The notes under the pieces: generated by a model
Seen by the model: the letters and a program-made list of their open reading frames with translations, nothing else
The model's database searches: none
What the model was told of the DNA's origin: nothing
Position numbers and translations under genes: made by a program
Part shown: positions 8,830-17,282 of the stretch, piece after piece
Numbering within the stretch: the first letter of the stretch is position 1
Layout of the letters: every line of letters starts with the position of its first letter
DNA from: Salinisphaera sp002433465
GTDB lineage: Bacteria; Pseudomonadota; Gammaproteobacteria; Nevskiales; Salinisphaeraceae
Assembly: GCF_040361435.1 (NCBI RefSeq)
Contig: NZ_APNL01000014.1
Coordinates: forward strand, 56,913 to 120,912
Reading direction: 5' to 3'
DNA: 64,000 nucleotides

Positions 8830-9432
8830 ATGTCCGCACAAACCATGCTCCAGATCGCCGGCGCGGCGCTGCCGCTCGGCACGCCGAAAAACGCCGCCCT
8901 TATCGTGATCGATGCCCAGGAAGAATATCGCGACGGCGCCCTGTCGCTGTCGGGCCTGGCGCCGGCGCTGGATAACGTCGCCCGCCTGATCGCCCACTGG
9001 CGCGGAAACGGCGGCACCGTCATCCATTTCGTGCACCACGGCGAATCGGGCGGGCCGGTATTCGACCCGGACGGGCAGTATGTCGAGATCATGTCGGAGG
9101 TGGCGGCTAACGAGGGCGAGCCGGTGATCGTCAAGCATGTGCCCAACGCCTTCGGCGGCACCGATCTGCAGGCCCGCCTGCAGGCGGCGGGCATCCAGCA
9201 GCTCGTGCTCGCCGGTTTCATGAGCCATGTCTGCATATCGACCACGGCACGGGCAGGCCACGAGCTGGGTTATCCGGTCACGATTGCCGAAGATGCCGTC
9301 ACCACGCGGGATCTGCCGGCCACCGACGGTCGCGGCGCGATCACGGCCGCGCAACTGCACCGCGCCGAGATGGCGATACTGTCGGATATCTTCGCCCGGG
9401 TGACGGCGACCGAAACCATCGTATCGGCCTGA
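8830..9432 (+). CDS. isochorismatase-family cysteine hydrolase
   Basis: A 200-residue cysteine hydrolase. The family's triad is visible: Asp in LIVIDAQEEY, Lys in V-K-H-V-P-N-A-F, and Cys in G-F-M-S-H-V-C-I preceded by the cis-peptide region. Members cleave isochorismate, nicotinamide, ureidoacrylate or similar amides; which one is not evident. I start at 8830 because AGGAGA lies just upstream; the ATG at 8782 would add 16 residues unlike the family. Likely controlled by the divergent LysR protein. Confidence 0.9.
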   Translation: MSAQTMLQIAGAALPLGTPKNAALIVIDAQEEYRDGALSLSGLAPALDNVARLIAHWRGNGGTVIHFVHHGESGGPVFDPDGQYVEIMSEVAANEGEPVIVKHVPNAFGGTDLQARLQAAGIQQLVLAGFMSHVCISTTARAGHELGYPVTIAEDAVTTRDLPATDGRGAITAAQLHRAEMAILSDIFARVTATETIVSA

Positions 9433-9446
9433 AATCGCCCGGACAG

Positions 9447-9482
9447 CACGCCCCGATCGCCGTTGCGGTGGTCGGGGTGTTT
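9447..9482. terminator. possible terminator between convergent genes
   Basis: An imperfect inverted repeat (CACGCCCCGA paired with TCGGGGTG, one bulged G) followed by TTT lies between the stops of the isochorismatase-like and nitrilase-family genes. Confidence 0.4.
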
Positions 9483-9494
9483 GGCCTGGGCGAG

Positions 9495-10397
9495 CTAGTC
9501 GTGGCCGCCCCAGCGGCGCGGATCCAGCCGGCCTTCGTACATGGGCAGCTCCAGCGCCGGATCGTCTGCGCGCCACTGCGACCACAGCCGATTGAGGCCG
9601 GCGGTGCCGAAGCGGCGCACGCGCGTGACCTCGTCCAGGTTGAGCACGTCGGTCAGCGTGCCGGCGGTGGCGCCAGTCAGCTGCGCACGCACCCGGCCTT
9701 CCGGGTCGATGATCGCACTCTCGCCTACGCCGGAGGGCGTGGCGGCATTGACGCTGACCAGAAACACCTGGTTGAAGATCGCGTTGGCGCGGATGAGCAC
9801 CTGTTCCTGGGCACGGTCGCTGGTGGTGGTGGCCACCGGGTTGACGATGACTTCTGCGCCCATCCAGGCCAGCTGGCGACAGACTTCGGGAAACCAGATG
9901 TCGTAACAGATCGCCAGGCCGATCCGCCCGATGCCCGGCACGTCGAACACGGTGAACGCCGAGCCTGGCCGATAAGGCTCGAACGGGCGCCACGGAAAAC
10001 ACTTGCGATAAGCCGCCACGCAGTCGCCGGCCGGCGAGAACACGGGCGCGGTGTTGTAAAGGTGGCCGTCCGTGCCGCGTTCGCACAGGCTGCCCGGTTG
10101 CAGCCATATGCGATGGCGGCGGGCGATATCGGCAAGCGCGCGCATACGCGGGCCGTCGATGGGCTCGGCCGCGGCCTCGAGCTGGGCACGGCGTTGCTCG
10201 GGCGTGCCCGCGTTCGGGCACAGGTGCATTTCCGGGTAGCAGACCAGCCGCGTTGTCGCTTCGGCTTCCGCGCTGAAATTGGGGCCGAAGTCGCTCAGCT
10301 GTACGGCGAGCTCCTGCTCGAATGCCTCGTAGTCGTCGCTGTTCAGGGCAGCCTGGGCCGGGCCCTGGATTGCCAGCACGGGTAGAAAACGCGTCAT
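9495..10397 (-). CDS. nitrilase-superfamily carbon-nitrogen hydrolase
   Basis: A 300-residue amidase with the Glu-Lys-Cys triad of the nitrilase superfamily: Glu in CYPEMHLCPN, Lys in Y-R-K-C-F-P-W, Cys in LAICYDIWFPE. The CYDIWFPE context matches aliphatic amidase or carbamoylase branches better than true nitrilases. It starts 18 bases after the permease stop and has GGAG nine bases upstream, so the two genes form one transcript. The permease probably imports the amide or amine compound that this enzyme hydrolyses. Confidence 0.9.
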   Translation of the reverse strand: MTRFLPVLAIQGPAQAALNSDDYEAFEQELAVQLSDFGPNFSAEAEATTRLVCYPEMHLCPNAGTPEQRRAQLEAAAEPIDGPRMRALADIARRHRIWLQPGSLCERGTDGHLYNTAPVFSPAGDCVAAYRKCFPWRPFEPYRPGSAFTVFDVPGIGRIGLAICYDIWFPEVCRQLAWMGAEVIVNPVATTTSDRAQEQVLIRANAIFNQVFLVSVNAATPSGVGESAIIDPEGRVRAQLTGATAGTLTDVLNLDEVTRVRRFGTAGLNRLWSQWRADDPALELPMYEGRLDPRRWGGHD

Positions 10398-10415
10398 CGG
10401 TCGCTCCGCTGCGGG

Positions 10416-11756
10416 CTATTCTGCGTCGTCGAATTGGACCTGCGGCGGCTGACGGGTGAAACCGCGGGTCAGATAGGTCAGCTGCGCCAGGCCCAGCGCC
10501 AGCCAGATCAGGCCCAGCACGACGGCATGGCTGTCGAGCTGGGTGAGCAGTACCAGGTTCACCAGGGCGCCGATGCCGGGAATGATCAGGCCACCGATCA
10601 CGCCGTAGCGATCGCGGGTCGGGCGATCGCGTCGGTACATGAACAACACCGACACGTTGACCATGGTGAAGGCGATAAAGGCGCCGAAGTTGATGAACGA
10701 AGCCGCCGAGAGCACGTCCAGGAAAATGGCGACGATGCCAATGGCCCCGGTGAGTACGATATTGAACACCGGGGTATGGAAGTTCGGGTGCAGTTTGCCG
10801 AACAGCCGGCGCGGCAGCACGGCGTCGCGGCCCATCGCATAGAGCAGCCGCGATGCGCTGGCCTGGGCCGCGATGCCGGAGGTGAACTGGGCCAGCACCA
10901 TGCCGGCCAGAAAGATCGCGCCGAACAGATCGGCGCCGATCGTGCGCGCAATTTCGAAGGCGGCCGAGTCGGCATCGTCGAAGATCGCGCCCGGGTGGAC
11001 CAGCTGGGTGGTGTAGCCCACGGCCACATAAATGCCGCCACCGATGAGCGCGGTCAGCAGAATGGCGCGCGGTATGTTGCGACGCGGCTCGATGGTTTCC
11101 TCGGTAAGCGTGGTCACCGCATCGAAGCCCAGAAACGAATAGGCCGCGATGGCCGCACCGGCGGCAATGCTCGACAGGCTGGACTGGTCGTTGAAGAACG
11201 GCGTGGTGCTCAGCAGCGCGTCGGCGCCCTCGGCGGCGAATACGTGGCGCAGGGACAGCAGCACGAAAAAGGCGACCACGAGCACCTGAAACACCATCAG
11301 CAGCGAGTTCACCCGCGCGGCGAGCTTGATGCCGTAGGCGTTCAAGGCGGTGGTAAGCCCGATGAAGCCGAGCAGGAACACCCAGCTGGGGACCTCCGGG
11401 AAGCGCGCGTTCAGATAGGCCGCGCCGATCAGCCAGATGACCATCGGCAGGAAGAAATAATCCAGCAGCACGCCCCAGCCGACCATGAAACCCACGCGAT
11501 CGTCGATGCCGTTGCGTACATAGGTGTACGCCGAGCCCGAGGCCGGGAAACGCCGCGACATGATGCCGTAGCTGTAGGCGGTGAACAGCATCGCCAGGGT
11601 GGTCAGCAGATAGGCCGTGGGTACGGCGCCGTGGGTGGCTTCGGCCACCACGCCGAAGGTGCCCAGCACGATCAGCGGCGTCATGTAGGCCAGGCCGAAG
11701 AGCACGACGGCCTTGAGCGTGAGCGTGCGTTCGAGTTGCGTATCGGTTTCGGACAT
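10416..11756 (-). CDS. APC-superfamily amino acid/amine permease
   Basis: A 446-residue transporter with about twelve membrane helices. The start (L-K-A-V-V-L-F-G-L-A-Y-M-T-P-L) matches TM1 of the APC superfamily, and the G-S-A-Y-T-Y segment lies in TM3. Overall it resembles the YhdG/putrescine importer type; substrate uncertain. First gene of a two-gene operon with the nitrilase-family hydrolase and divergent from a LuxR-type regulator. GAGG lies about ten bases before the ATG. Confidence 0.88.
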   Translation of the reverse strand: MSETDTQLERTLTLKAVVLFGLAYMTPLIVLGTFGVVAEATHGAVPTAYLLTTLAMLFTAYSYGIMSRRFPASGSAYTYVRNGIDDRVGFMVGWGVLLDYFFLPMVIWLIGAAYLNARFPEVPSWVFLLGFIGLTTALNAYGIKLAARVNSLLMVFQVLVVAFFVLLSLRHVFAAEGADALLSTTPFFNDQSSLSSIAAGAAIAAYSFLGFDAVTTLTEETIEPRRNIPRAILLTALIGGGIYVAVGYTTQLVHPGAIFDDADSAAFEIARTIGADLFGAIFLAGMVLAQFTSGIAAQASASRLLYAMGRDAVLPRRLFGKLHPNFHTPVFNIVLTGAIGIVAIFLDVLSAASFINFGAFIAFTMVNVSVLFMYRRDRPTRDRYGVIGGLIIPGIGALVNLVLLTQLDSHAVVLGLIWLALGLAQLTYLTRGFTRQPPQVQFDDAE

Positions 11757-11817
11757 GCCAAGTATCCTCGAGTACGCGGCGCAGCAGCGAAGCCGTTGGC
11801 TCGCAGCGCCGGCTAGG

Positions 11818-11832
11818 TTGCGCCTGGCGCAA
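11818..11832. promoter_or_regulatory. palindromic site upstream of the permease operon
   Basis: TTGCGCCTGGCGCAA is a perfect inverted repeat with 7-base arms and one central base, 62 bp before the permease start and 157 bp before the LuxR-type gene. A second, GC-only palindrome (CCCCGCGGGG, 11947-11956) lies nearer the regulator. The first is the better operator candidate. Confidence 0.45.
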
Positions 11833-11988
11833 ACCCCAATTCATACCAGGCCCGAGGCGCGATGCGTGGTAGTCGACACCGTTCGCCAGAGCGCGATCCC
11901 AGGTTCCGAAAAAACGATAGCCCTGCGGCGCGGCCGGCGTATATAACCCCGCGGGGGTATGCCAGGGCGCAGGGGGGCGTGTTCGCTT

Positions 11989-12789
11989 ATGGGTGACGTG
12001 CAAACGCGGGCGGCCACTGCCCAGACGATACGAGCGCTGGGCACGCCGCAGTTCATGCCCTGTTTCCTGTCGTTGCTGCATACCCTGGCCGCCTTCGACA
12101 ATCTGATCGTGATCGCCTACTGCGACGAGCAGCGCCCCGAGGCCTTGTATCGGGAATACACCGATCCGGTGGTCTATCTGCCGATGGACAGCGAATATCT
12201 GGAAGGGGCCTATGTGCTCGACCCGTTCTACCTGCAGCACCGCGAAGGCCGGGCCAGCGGGGTAGAGCGCCTGGCCGATATCGCGCCCGACCGGTTCCGA
12301 CGCAGCGAGTATTACCGCAGCTACTATCGTCAGACCACGCTCATCGACGAGATCGCGATCTTCGCGCGCCTGTCGCCGCTGATCACGCTGACCGCCTGCA
12401 TGGGCCGGGATCGTTCCAGCGGCACTCGTTTTCTGCCGCGCGAGGTTAACGCGCTCAAACGCCACGAAGCCACTTTGAGCGCCTTGATGGAAACCCACTG
12501 GCGCGATTATCAGCCGGCGCTGGGCACGCCGGCCCGGGCGCTGCCGCTGAGTCAGCGCCTGCAGCATGCGCTGGCGCGCGAGCACGGCGTGCAACTGAGT
12601 CCGCGCCAGGCGGAAGTGGCGCTGTATATCCTGCGCGGGCATTCCTCGCAGTCGATTGGCCGGGCCCTGGGTATCAGTGCCCAGACGGTGAAGGTTTTCC
12701 GGCGTCAGCTCTATGCCAAATGCGCGGTGTCGTCGCAGGCCCAGCTGTTTGCCCTGCTGCTGCCGTTGCTGACCGGTCTGGGCGAATAG
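11989..12789 (+). CDS. LuxR-type (GerE HTH) transcriptional regulator
   Basis: A 266-residue protein with a C-terminal LuxR/GerE helix-turn-helix (LSPRQAEVALYILRGHSS through G-I-S-A-Q-T-V-K-V-F-R-R-Q-L-Y). The N-terminal 190 residues show no recognised autoinducer-binding, PAS or receiver signature. It is divergent from the permease/nitrilase operon and probably controls it in response to substrate. ATG 11989 has AGGGGGG about eleven bases upstream; an in-frame ATG at 11959 would add ten residues. Confidence 0.85.
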   Translation: MGDVQTRAATAQTIRALGTPQFMPCFLSLLHTLAAFDNLIVIAYCDEQRPEALYREYTDPVVYLPMDSEYLEGAYVLDPFYLQHREGRASGVERLADIAPDRFRRSEYYRSYYRQTTLIDEIAIFARLSPLITLTACMGRDRSSGTRFLPREVNALKRHEATLSALMETHWRDYQPALGTPARALPLSQRLQHALAREHGVQLSPRQAEVALYILRGHSSQSIGRALGISAQTVKVFRRQLYAKCAVSSQAQLFALLLPLLTGLGE

Positions 12790-12886
12790 ACCGCCATCCC
12801 GGCCGGGCGTCGGATTCTGATATAAAACGGGTGGGGCAGCCGGCCCGACCTCGTCGTGCCGGCAGGCGGTCTATTGGGGAAGCCAA

Positions 12887-13726
12887 ATGCAGGAACGGTC
12901 ACTGGAGCCGGCATGTCAGATCACGCCGGCGCGGCGGGTTGGCGCACGCCGTGGCTGGCAGTGGTGGCGCGAGAGTATTGAGCTGTTATCGGTGGATACC
13001 GAACGCTGGATCGTTGCCGTCTTGCTTTTGATGGGCGTCGGGCTGGGCGTGGCTATCGTCTGCGAGTTCTTGCCCTATATCGGCGATCTGATTACCGGCC
13101 TGGTGATGCCGGTGTTTTCGGTGGGGTTTCTGTACCTGGTCTATCGCGTGCTCTACGGCCATACCTTCGCCTATGGCAATGTGCTGATCGGGCTACGCTA
13201 TCGCACCACGGCCCTGCTGCTCGCCGGGGCGGCCCAGGTGGGCCTGCAGGTCATGGCCGGCGTGGCGTTCTTTTTCCTTTACGGGCTGTTCAATTCAGGC
13301 GTGCCCGCCGCCGAATTCGCGCGCGGCAGCCTTTCCCTTGCGGTGATGGTGCTCTTCTTCCTGCTGGCCACCTTTCTCTATCTCGCCGCGGTTTGGTTTC
13401 AGCCCGCGCTCGTGTTTTTTGGTGAAAGCGGGCCGGTACAAGCGATCAAACAGAGCTTTCACGGCGTATGGATCAACTGGCGCGCGTTCACCCTGTATGG
13501 GTTGGTGGGCCTTGGCGTGGTCGTGCTCCCCAGCGCGGTGTTTCTGCTGCTTTTCAGCATGGTCGCTGCATTCACGGCCGGTCTGCTCGCGCTGATTCTT
13601 TATGTTTTGGTCGGTATCGCGGCACTTGCGACGTCGTTGTTCTTTCTGGCCGTGATGGGCATGACCACTTATATGGCCTTTCGCGATATCTACGGGCTGG
13701 AGGCCGATACGGGCCGTTTTATCTAG
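12887..13726 (+). CDS. BPSS1780-family membrane protein
   Basis: A 279-residue inner-membrane protein of about six helices after a cytoplasmic N-terminus of about 45 residues. It resembles the BPSS1780 family: an early W-W-R-E-S segment, then V-x-F-G-E-S-G-P-V-Q-A-I-K-Q-S-F and W-I-N-W-R-A between the middle helices. Function is unknown. Its TAG stop coincides with the left end of the MITE-like element, so the true C-terminus may have been set or preserved by the insertion. Confidence 0.7.
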   Translation: MQERSLEPACQITPARRVGARRGWQWWRESIELLSVDTERWIVAVLLLMGVGLGVAIVCEFLPYIGDLITGLVMPVFSVGFLYLVYRVLYGHTFAYGNVLIGLRYRTTALLLAGAAQVGLQVMAGVAFFFLYGLFNSGVPAAEFARGSLSLAVMVLFFLLATFLYLAAVWFQPALVFFGESGPVQAIKQSFHGVWINWRAFTLYGLVGLGVVVLPSAVFLLLFSMVAAFTAGLLALILYVLVGIAALATSLFFLAVMGMTTYMAFRDIYGLEADTGRFI

Positions 13727-14013
13727 GGAAGCTCTGCACAACCTGTCGCGGTCGCGCCGGCGTGCTTTGCGCGCGATTGACAGACAAGGGAGAGCGTAGC
13801 GTGCCGAAGCCAAAAAAAGTGGCACGGTAGCGAACACTGACGCCGATCAAGCTCGCGCAAAGCCGGCGGCCTGCAAGGGGTTCGGCCTCACAGACGCCGC
13901 GACTGCGTTGCCGAGCTTGACCTGCCAATGAGGCAGGCGCTGCGCTCGGACGCCTTGCCGCAACGTCTGTGAGGACTCGAACGCGACCCGCGAGAGGTTG
14001 TGCAGAGCTTCCC
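13726..14013. mobile_element. MITE-like element with 26-bp terminal inverted repeats
   Basis: The 26 bases at 13726-13751 and 13988-14013 are inverted repeats with one mismatch; the ends begin GGGAAGCTCTGCACAACC. The interior (about 240 bp) has no transposase. It is strongly self-complementary: CCTCACAGACG (13886-13896) pairs with CGTCTGTGAGG (13964-13974), CCGAGC with GCTCGG inside that, and CCTGCC/GGCAGG form the tip. The flanks CTAG (left) and CTTG (right) could be a decayed 4-bp target duplication if the boundary is one base inward. This is a non-autonomous element of the kind mobilised by an IS; IS5-like parentage is a guess from end and target shape. Confidence 0.8.
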
Positions 14014-14127
14014 TTGCCGAAGCAGCGGTGAAGCCGTCCGTACAAGAATAGTCGATGACGCACTAAAGTTATCGCGCAGACCGGCCGATAGGTCGTCGTG
14101 GACCCGACGTGCCGACAGGCGCAAAAC

Positions 14128-14583
14128 ATGAGTGAGCTCGCGATCGGTACGGCCAACGCCGCCCCACCTGCCGCATCGGCCCAGGCGGCCAATAACCGGC
14201 CGCAGTCGGAACAGGCCGGCCAGACCAGCGCGCCGCCGCTGCGGCCGAAGACCGACACCGACGAGTCGGGACAGGTGGAAGAAAAGTCGCGGGTGGCCGG
14301 TCTGCAAGCCCAGATTCAGGCCCTGGAACAGCAGCTGCGCTGGCAAATGCAGGCGCTCGAGGTTGCACAGACGCACGCCACCCAGAGCAGCAACGCCGCT
14401 CAGGCCGGGGAGGCGAGCGATGTGGCGGCCAGCAGGGCGTCGGACAGCTCCGATGTGCAATCCGCTCGATCGCGGGTTGCCGGTACCCAGGCGTTGCTGC
14501 AGGTGGCCAAGACCCAGCTTTCCCAGGTGCTGGTGGACTCGGGGCGGGGGCTGGCCGGCCACAGCGTGGACGTGAAGGTCTGA
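14128..14583 (+). CDS. hypothetical coiled-coil protein
   Basis: A 151-residue protein from ATG 14128 (a GTG at 14098 is possible). It has an Ala/Gln/Ser-rich N-terminus of about 50 residues, then a coiled-coil (RVAGLQAQIQALEQQLRWQM) and a second helix introduced by another S-R-V-A-G. No signal peptide or membrane helix. It faintly resembles FlxA-like coiled-coil proteins; I cannot assign a function. Base use matches its neighbours. It lies 114 bp past the MITE-like element. Confidence 0.5.
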   Translation: MSELAIGTANAAPPAASAQAANNRPQSEQAGQTSAPPLRPKTDTDESGQVEEKSRVAGLQAQIQALEQQLRWQMQALEVAQTHATQSSNAAQAGEASDVAASRASDSSDVQSARSRVAGTQALLQVAKTQLSQVLVDSGRGLAGHSVDVKV

Positions 14584-14620
14584 GTCGACCGGGGCGTTAT
14601 CGCCGCGGCATGCAGAGGCG

Positions 14621-15340
14621 CTAATCGTCTTTTAAAAGCGCGGGCAGTTGGGCGAGCACCTGTTTCGAAAAACCCATGCCCACATGGGTGCCGGTGACCC
14701 GGATATGGCGGACATCGTCGCTGAAGCGATCGATACAGGCCTGCCACGCCACCACGCCGTCGGCTTCGCTGTAAATCGCGCGCACCGGACGTTCGATGGG
14801 CGTGGCATAGCGCTCCAGCGAGGCCGCTGCCAGCGCGTCTACGGACAGGCCACGGCGTTTATAGAGACGGTTCACGCTGGTGTATTTCGGCCCGCCTACA
14901 ACCGGGCTGCCGATGGTCACCACGCGGCGTACGAGTTCTGGGTGCTCGCGGGTGATTTCGCGGGCGATATAGCCGCCCAGACTCCAGCCCACCAGCGCTA
15001 CCGGTTCGCCGAGCCGTTCGACGAGTGCCTCGAGGCGCTCGACCACGCGCGGCGCCAGCGTGGCCACATCGCCGTGGTTCTTGCCCTGGCCCCAGTCCCA
15101 GGTACGAAAACCGCAGCGGCGCAGGTAGCGGCGGATCAGCCACATGGTGCCGGGGCCGGCCCACAGGCCCGGCAACAGCACGACCGGCTGGTTATCACCG
15201 CTGATATCGCGCGGCAGGGGCCGATAGGTCGCCGGGTCCAGGGCCAGCCGTGCGGGTGTGAATAGCTCGCCCACGAGCAGGCGCCGCGGCGGCGCAACCA
15301 TGCGGTGGCCGTAGCGGCGCTGGAATTCGGCGGTATCCAT
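14621..15340 (-). CDS. alpha/beta-hydrolase (lipase-like)
   Basis: A 239-residue hydrolase without signal peptide. V-V-L-L-P-G-L-W-A-G-P-G-T-M holds the oxyanion region, G-W-S-L-G-G-Y the nucleophile Ser, Y-S-E-A-D-G-V-V-A the acid and G-T-H-V-G-M the His. The sequence after the nucleophile (AREITREHPELVRRVVTIGSP) is like triacylglycerol lipases and PGAP1-like esterases. Substrate unknown. It stands alone, converging on the coiled-coil gene with a 37-bp gap. Confidence 0.85.
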   Translation of the reverse strand: MDTAEFQRRYGHRMVAPPRRLLVGELFTPARLALDPATYRPLPRDISGDNQPVVLLPGLWAGPGTMWLIRRYLRRCGFRTWDWGQGKNHGDVATLAPRVVERLEALVERLGEPVALVGWSLGGYIAREITREHPELVRRVVTIGSPVVGGPKYTSVNRLYKRRGLSVDALAAASLERYATPIERPVRAIYSEADGVVAWQACIDRFSDDVRHIRVTGTHVGMGFSKQVLAQLPALLKDD

Positions 15341-15430
15341 GGGTCAGGTGCACAGGCGTGACGAAATTCGAACGCCGAGTGTAACCATGCAGGCCGCGCG
15401 CCGTGTGTTGGTCACATCGCTTTTGCGCTG

Positions 15431-15646
15431 CTATTGCCAGCCGATACGCCAGGTTTCGTCATTCTTGAGCGCGCGCCAGGCCTGGGTGATTCGGCGCCGG
15501 GTGAGCACGGCCTCGAGCACGACCTGAACGACGTTGTCGTTATCGTCGCGCAGCAGATCGACCACGAGGAAGTGTTTTTCGCCGTTTTCGGGTCGGGCGG
15601 CGGTCCACTTGCTGTGCTGTAGCTTGTCCGGATTGATCCTGTTCAT
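15431..15646 (-). CDS. TIGR02450-family small tryptophan-rich protein
   Basis: A complete 71-residue protein. The order N-x-I-N-P-D-K-L-x-H-S-K-W-T, then K-H-F-L-V, L-E-A-V-L-T-R-R and a closing W-R-x-G-W is the signature of TIGR02450, a small conserved family of unknown role found in proteobacteria and cyanobacteria. No membrane segment. Confidence 0.85.
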   Translation of the reverse strand: MNRINPDKLQHSKWTAARPENGEKHFLVVDLLRDDNDNVVQVVLEAVLTRRRITQAWRALKNDETWRIGWQ

Positions 15647-15677
15647 GTGCGGGCTCCAGATGTTGGGCGCAACGCCT

Positions 15678-17108
15678 TCAAGGGCCGGCGGCCGAAAAAC
15701 GACTCAGCCGTGATGTACGCAGCAGACGCCGGCCAAGCAGGGCCGCGGCCACGCTCAGCCCGGCGATCAGGCCGATCCAGTAGCCGTAGACGCCCAGGCC
15801 TTCGAATACCCCGCTCACGCCACGCCCGAGCAGGTTGCCCAGCCCCACGCCCACGCCCCAGTACGACAGCAGGGTCACCACCATGATGATGCGGGTGTCC
15901 TTATAGCCGCGCAGCGCGCCGGCAATGCTCACCTGGAGCGCATCGGAAAACTGATAGAGCGTGGCGATCAGCAGCAGCTGGATCGCCAGGTGCTGGACCG
16001 CCGGATTGCTCGTGTACAGCGAGACCGCGAAGGGCCCGGCAACCACCAGGATCACGTCGATCACGAATGCCGCCGCCAGTGCGCAGAGCACGCCGTTGAA
16101 CGCCACGAAGCGGGCATGGCGCAGCTTGCCGCGCCCGAGCGCCTGGCCCACGCGCACGGTCAAGGCCATGCCCAGCGACAGCGGCAGCATGAACAGTACC
16201 GAGCTGAAGTTCAGCGCCACGGTATGCGCCGAGATCACGATTTCGCCGTAGCCGGCAAGAAACAGCGCGATCAGCGTGAACAGCGATACCTCGGCAAAGA
16301 TCGCTACCCCCACCGGCAGGCCAACGCGCAGCAGTTCGCCGATGGGCGCCAGCGCCGGCCAGGAGAACGCCGTGCCGAAGCGGGCACGGGTATAGGCCGG
16401 CGCCAGCTTGGTATAGAGCAGCATGGCCAGAAACATCGACCACATCGATATCGCGGTCGCGATACCGCAGCCGGCCGCGCCGCGCGCCGGGATGGCCTGC
16501 ACCACATCGGGCACGAACGCGCCGAACAGCGCGATCAGTCCGTCGCCGCCAAAGATCAGCACATAGTTGGCGATCACGTTCACGCCCAGGCCGAACAGCG
16601 CGAACTGCAGCGAGGCGCGGGTATGGCCCATGCCGTCGGAATAAAAGCGCAGCGTTTCGTACAGGGCGATGGCGGGCAGCCCGTAAGCCACCCCGGTCAG
16701 ATAGCGCATCGCCAGTGCGAAGACGTCGTCGGGCACCGACAAGAGCGTGAACAGCGGCGTGGCCAGCGTGCGAATACCCAGCGCACAGGCCAGGCCCAGC
16801 ACGGCCGCTACCCACAGCGCCTGCTGCACGGCAGGGCGGATGTCGCCGAAACGACGGGCGCCCACGTGCTGGGCCACGATCGGCGTCAGGCCCATGAGCG
16901 TGCCGATCATGAACAGCACCAAGGGTAGCCACAGGCTGGAGCCGATCGATACCGCGGCCAGATCGGTGGCACTGGCATGACCGGTCATCGCCACATCGAC
17001 CGTGCCCATGCCCACCTGGGCCAGCTGGGCGCCGACGATCGGCAGCGCCAGGCGAATCAGGCGCATGCTTTCGATACGGCGCAGTCTGGCGTGGCGGATC
17101 GTGAACAA
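15678..17108 (-). CDS. MATE-family multidrug/sodium antiporter (NorM-like)
   Basis: A 476-residue exporter with twelve predicted helices in two bundles of six. L-A-L-P-I-V-G-A-Q-L-A-Q and V-D-V-A-M-T-G-H in TM1-2 are the NorM/MdtK signature. It would expel cationic drugs in exchange for Na+ or H+. The frame opens just upstream of TTG 17108. ATG 17066 is also possible but would trim the polar N-terminus that NorM proteins usually have; neither has a clear ribosome site. Confidence 0.9.
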   Translation of the reverse strand: MFTIRHARLRRIESMRLIRLALPIVGAQLAQVGMGTVDVAMTGHASATDLAAVSIGSSLWLPLVLFMIGTLMGLTPIVAQHVGARRFGDIRPAVQQALWVAAVLGLACALGIRTLATPLFTLLSVPDDVFALAMRYLTGVAYGLPAIALYETLRFYSDGMGHTRASLQFALFGLGVNVIANYVLIFGGDGLIALFGAFVPDVVQAIPARGAAGCGIATAISMWSMFLAMLLYTKLAPAYTRARFGTAFSWPALAPIGELLRVGLPVGVAIFAEVSLFTLIALFLAGYGEIVISAHTVALNFSSVLFMLPLSLGMALTVRVGQALGRGKLRHARFVAFNGVLCALAAAFVIDVILVVAGPFAVSLYTSNPAVQHLAIQLLLIATLYQFSDALQVSIAGALRGYKDTRIIMVVTLLSYWGVGVGLGNLLGRGVSGVFEGLGVYGYWIGLIAGLSVAAALLGRRLLRTSRLSRFSAAGP

Positions 17109-17282
17109 AACAGCTCATCCCGGCGGTGCGAATCGTGACCCGCATCTCGATCGCAGTTCGAGCGCAGGGGCCGCGATTCTAGCCTACGGGCTGCGACGAT
17201 CGTCGCACGCGCCGGGTATGCGCTGACATAGGGCGCCCACGGCGGCGCATCGGCTGGCGTCGTGTCGGCCGGGGCCGCCGGA

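Noticed and set aside
11947..11956. CCCCGCGGGG palindrome as main LuxR-type operator
   Set aside because: Pure GC palindromes arise by chance in this genome; the site at 11818-11832 is longer and more complex.
8800..12642. A 1280-codon open frame on the minus strand
   Set aside because: It runs antisense or out of frame across the isochorismatase-like, nitrilase, permease and LuxR-type genes, all with intact motifs. Arg/Pro/Ala-rich composition is typical of a GC-rich shadow.
13888..14562. A 224-codon minus-strand frame across the MITE-like element and coiled-coil gene
   Set aside because: It begins inside the mobile element's inverted repeats and is antisense to the better-supported coiled-coil gene.
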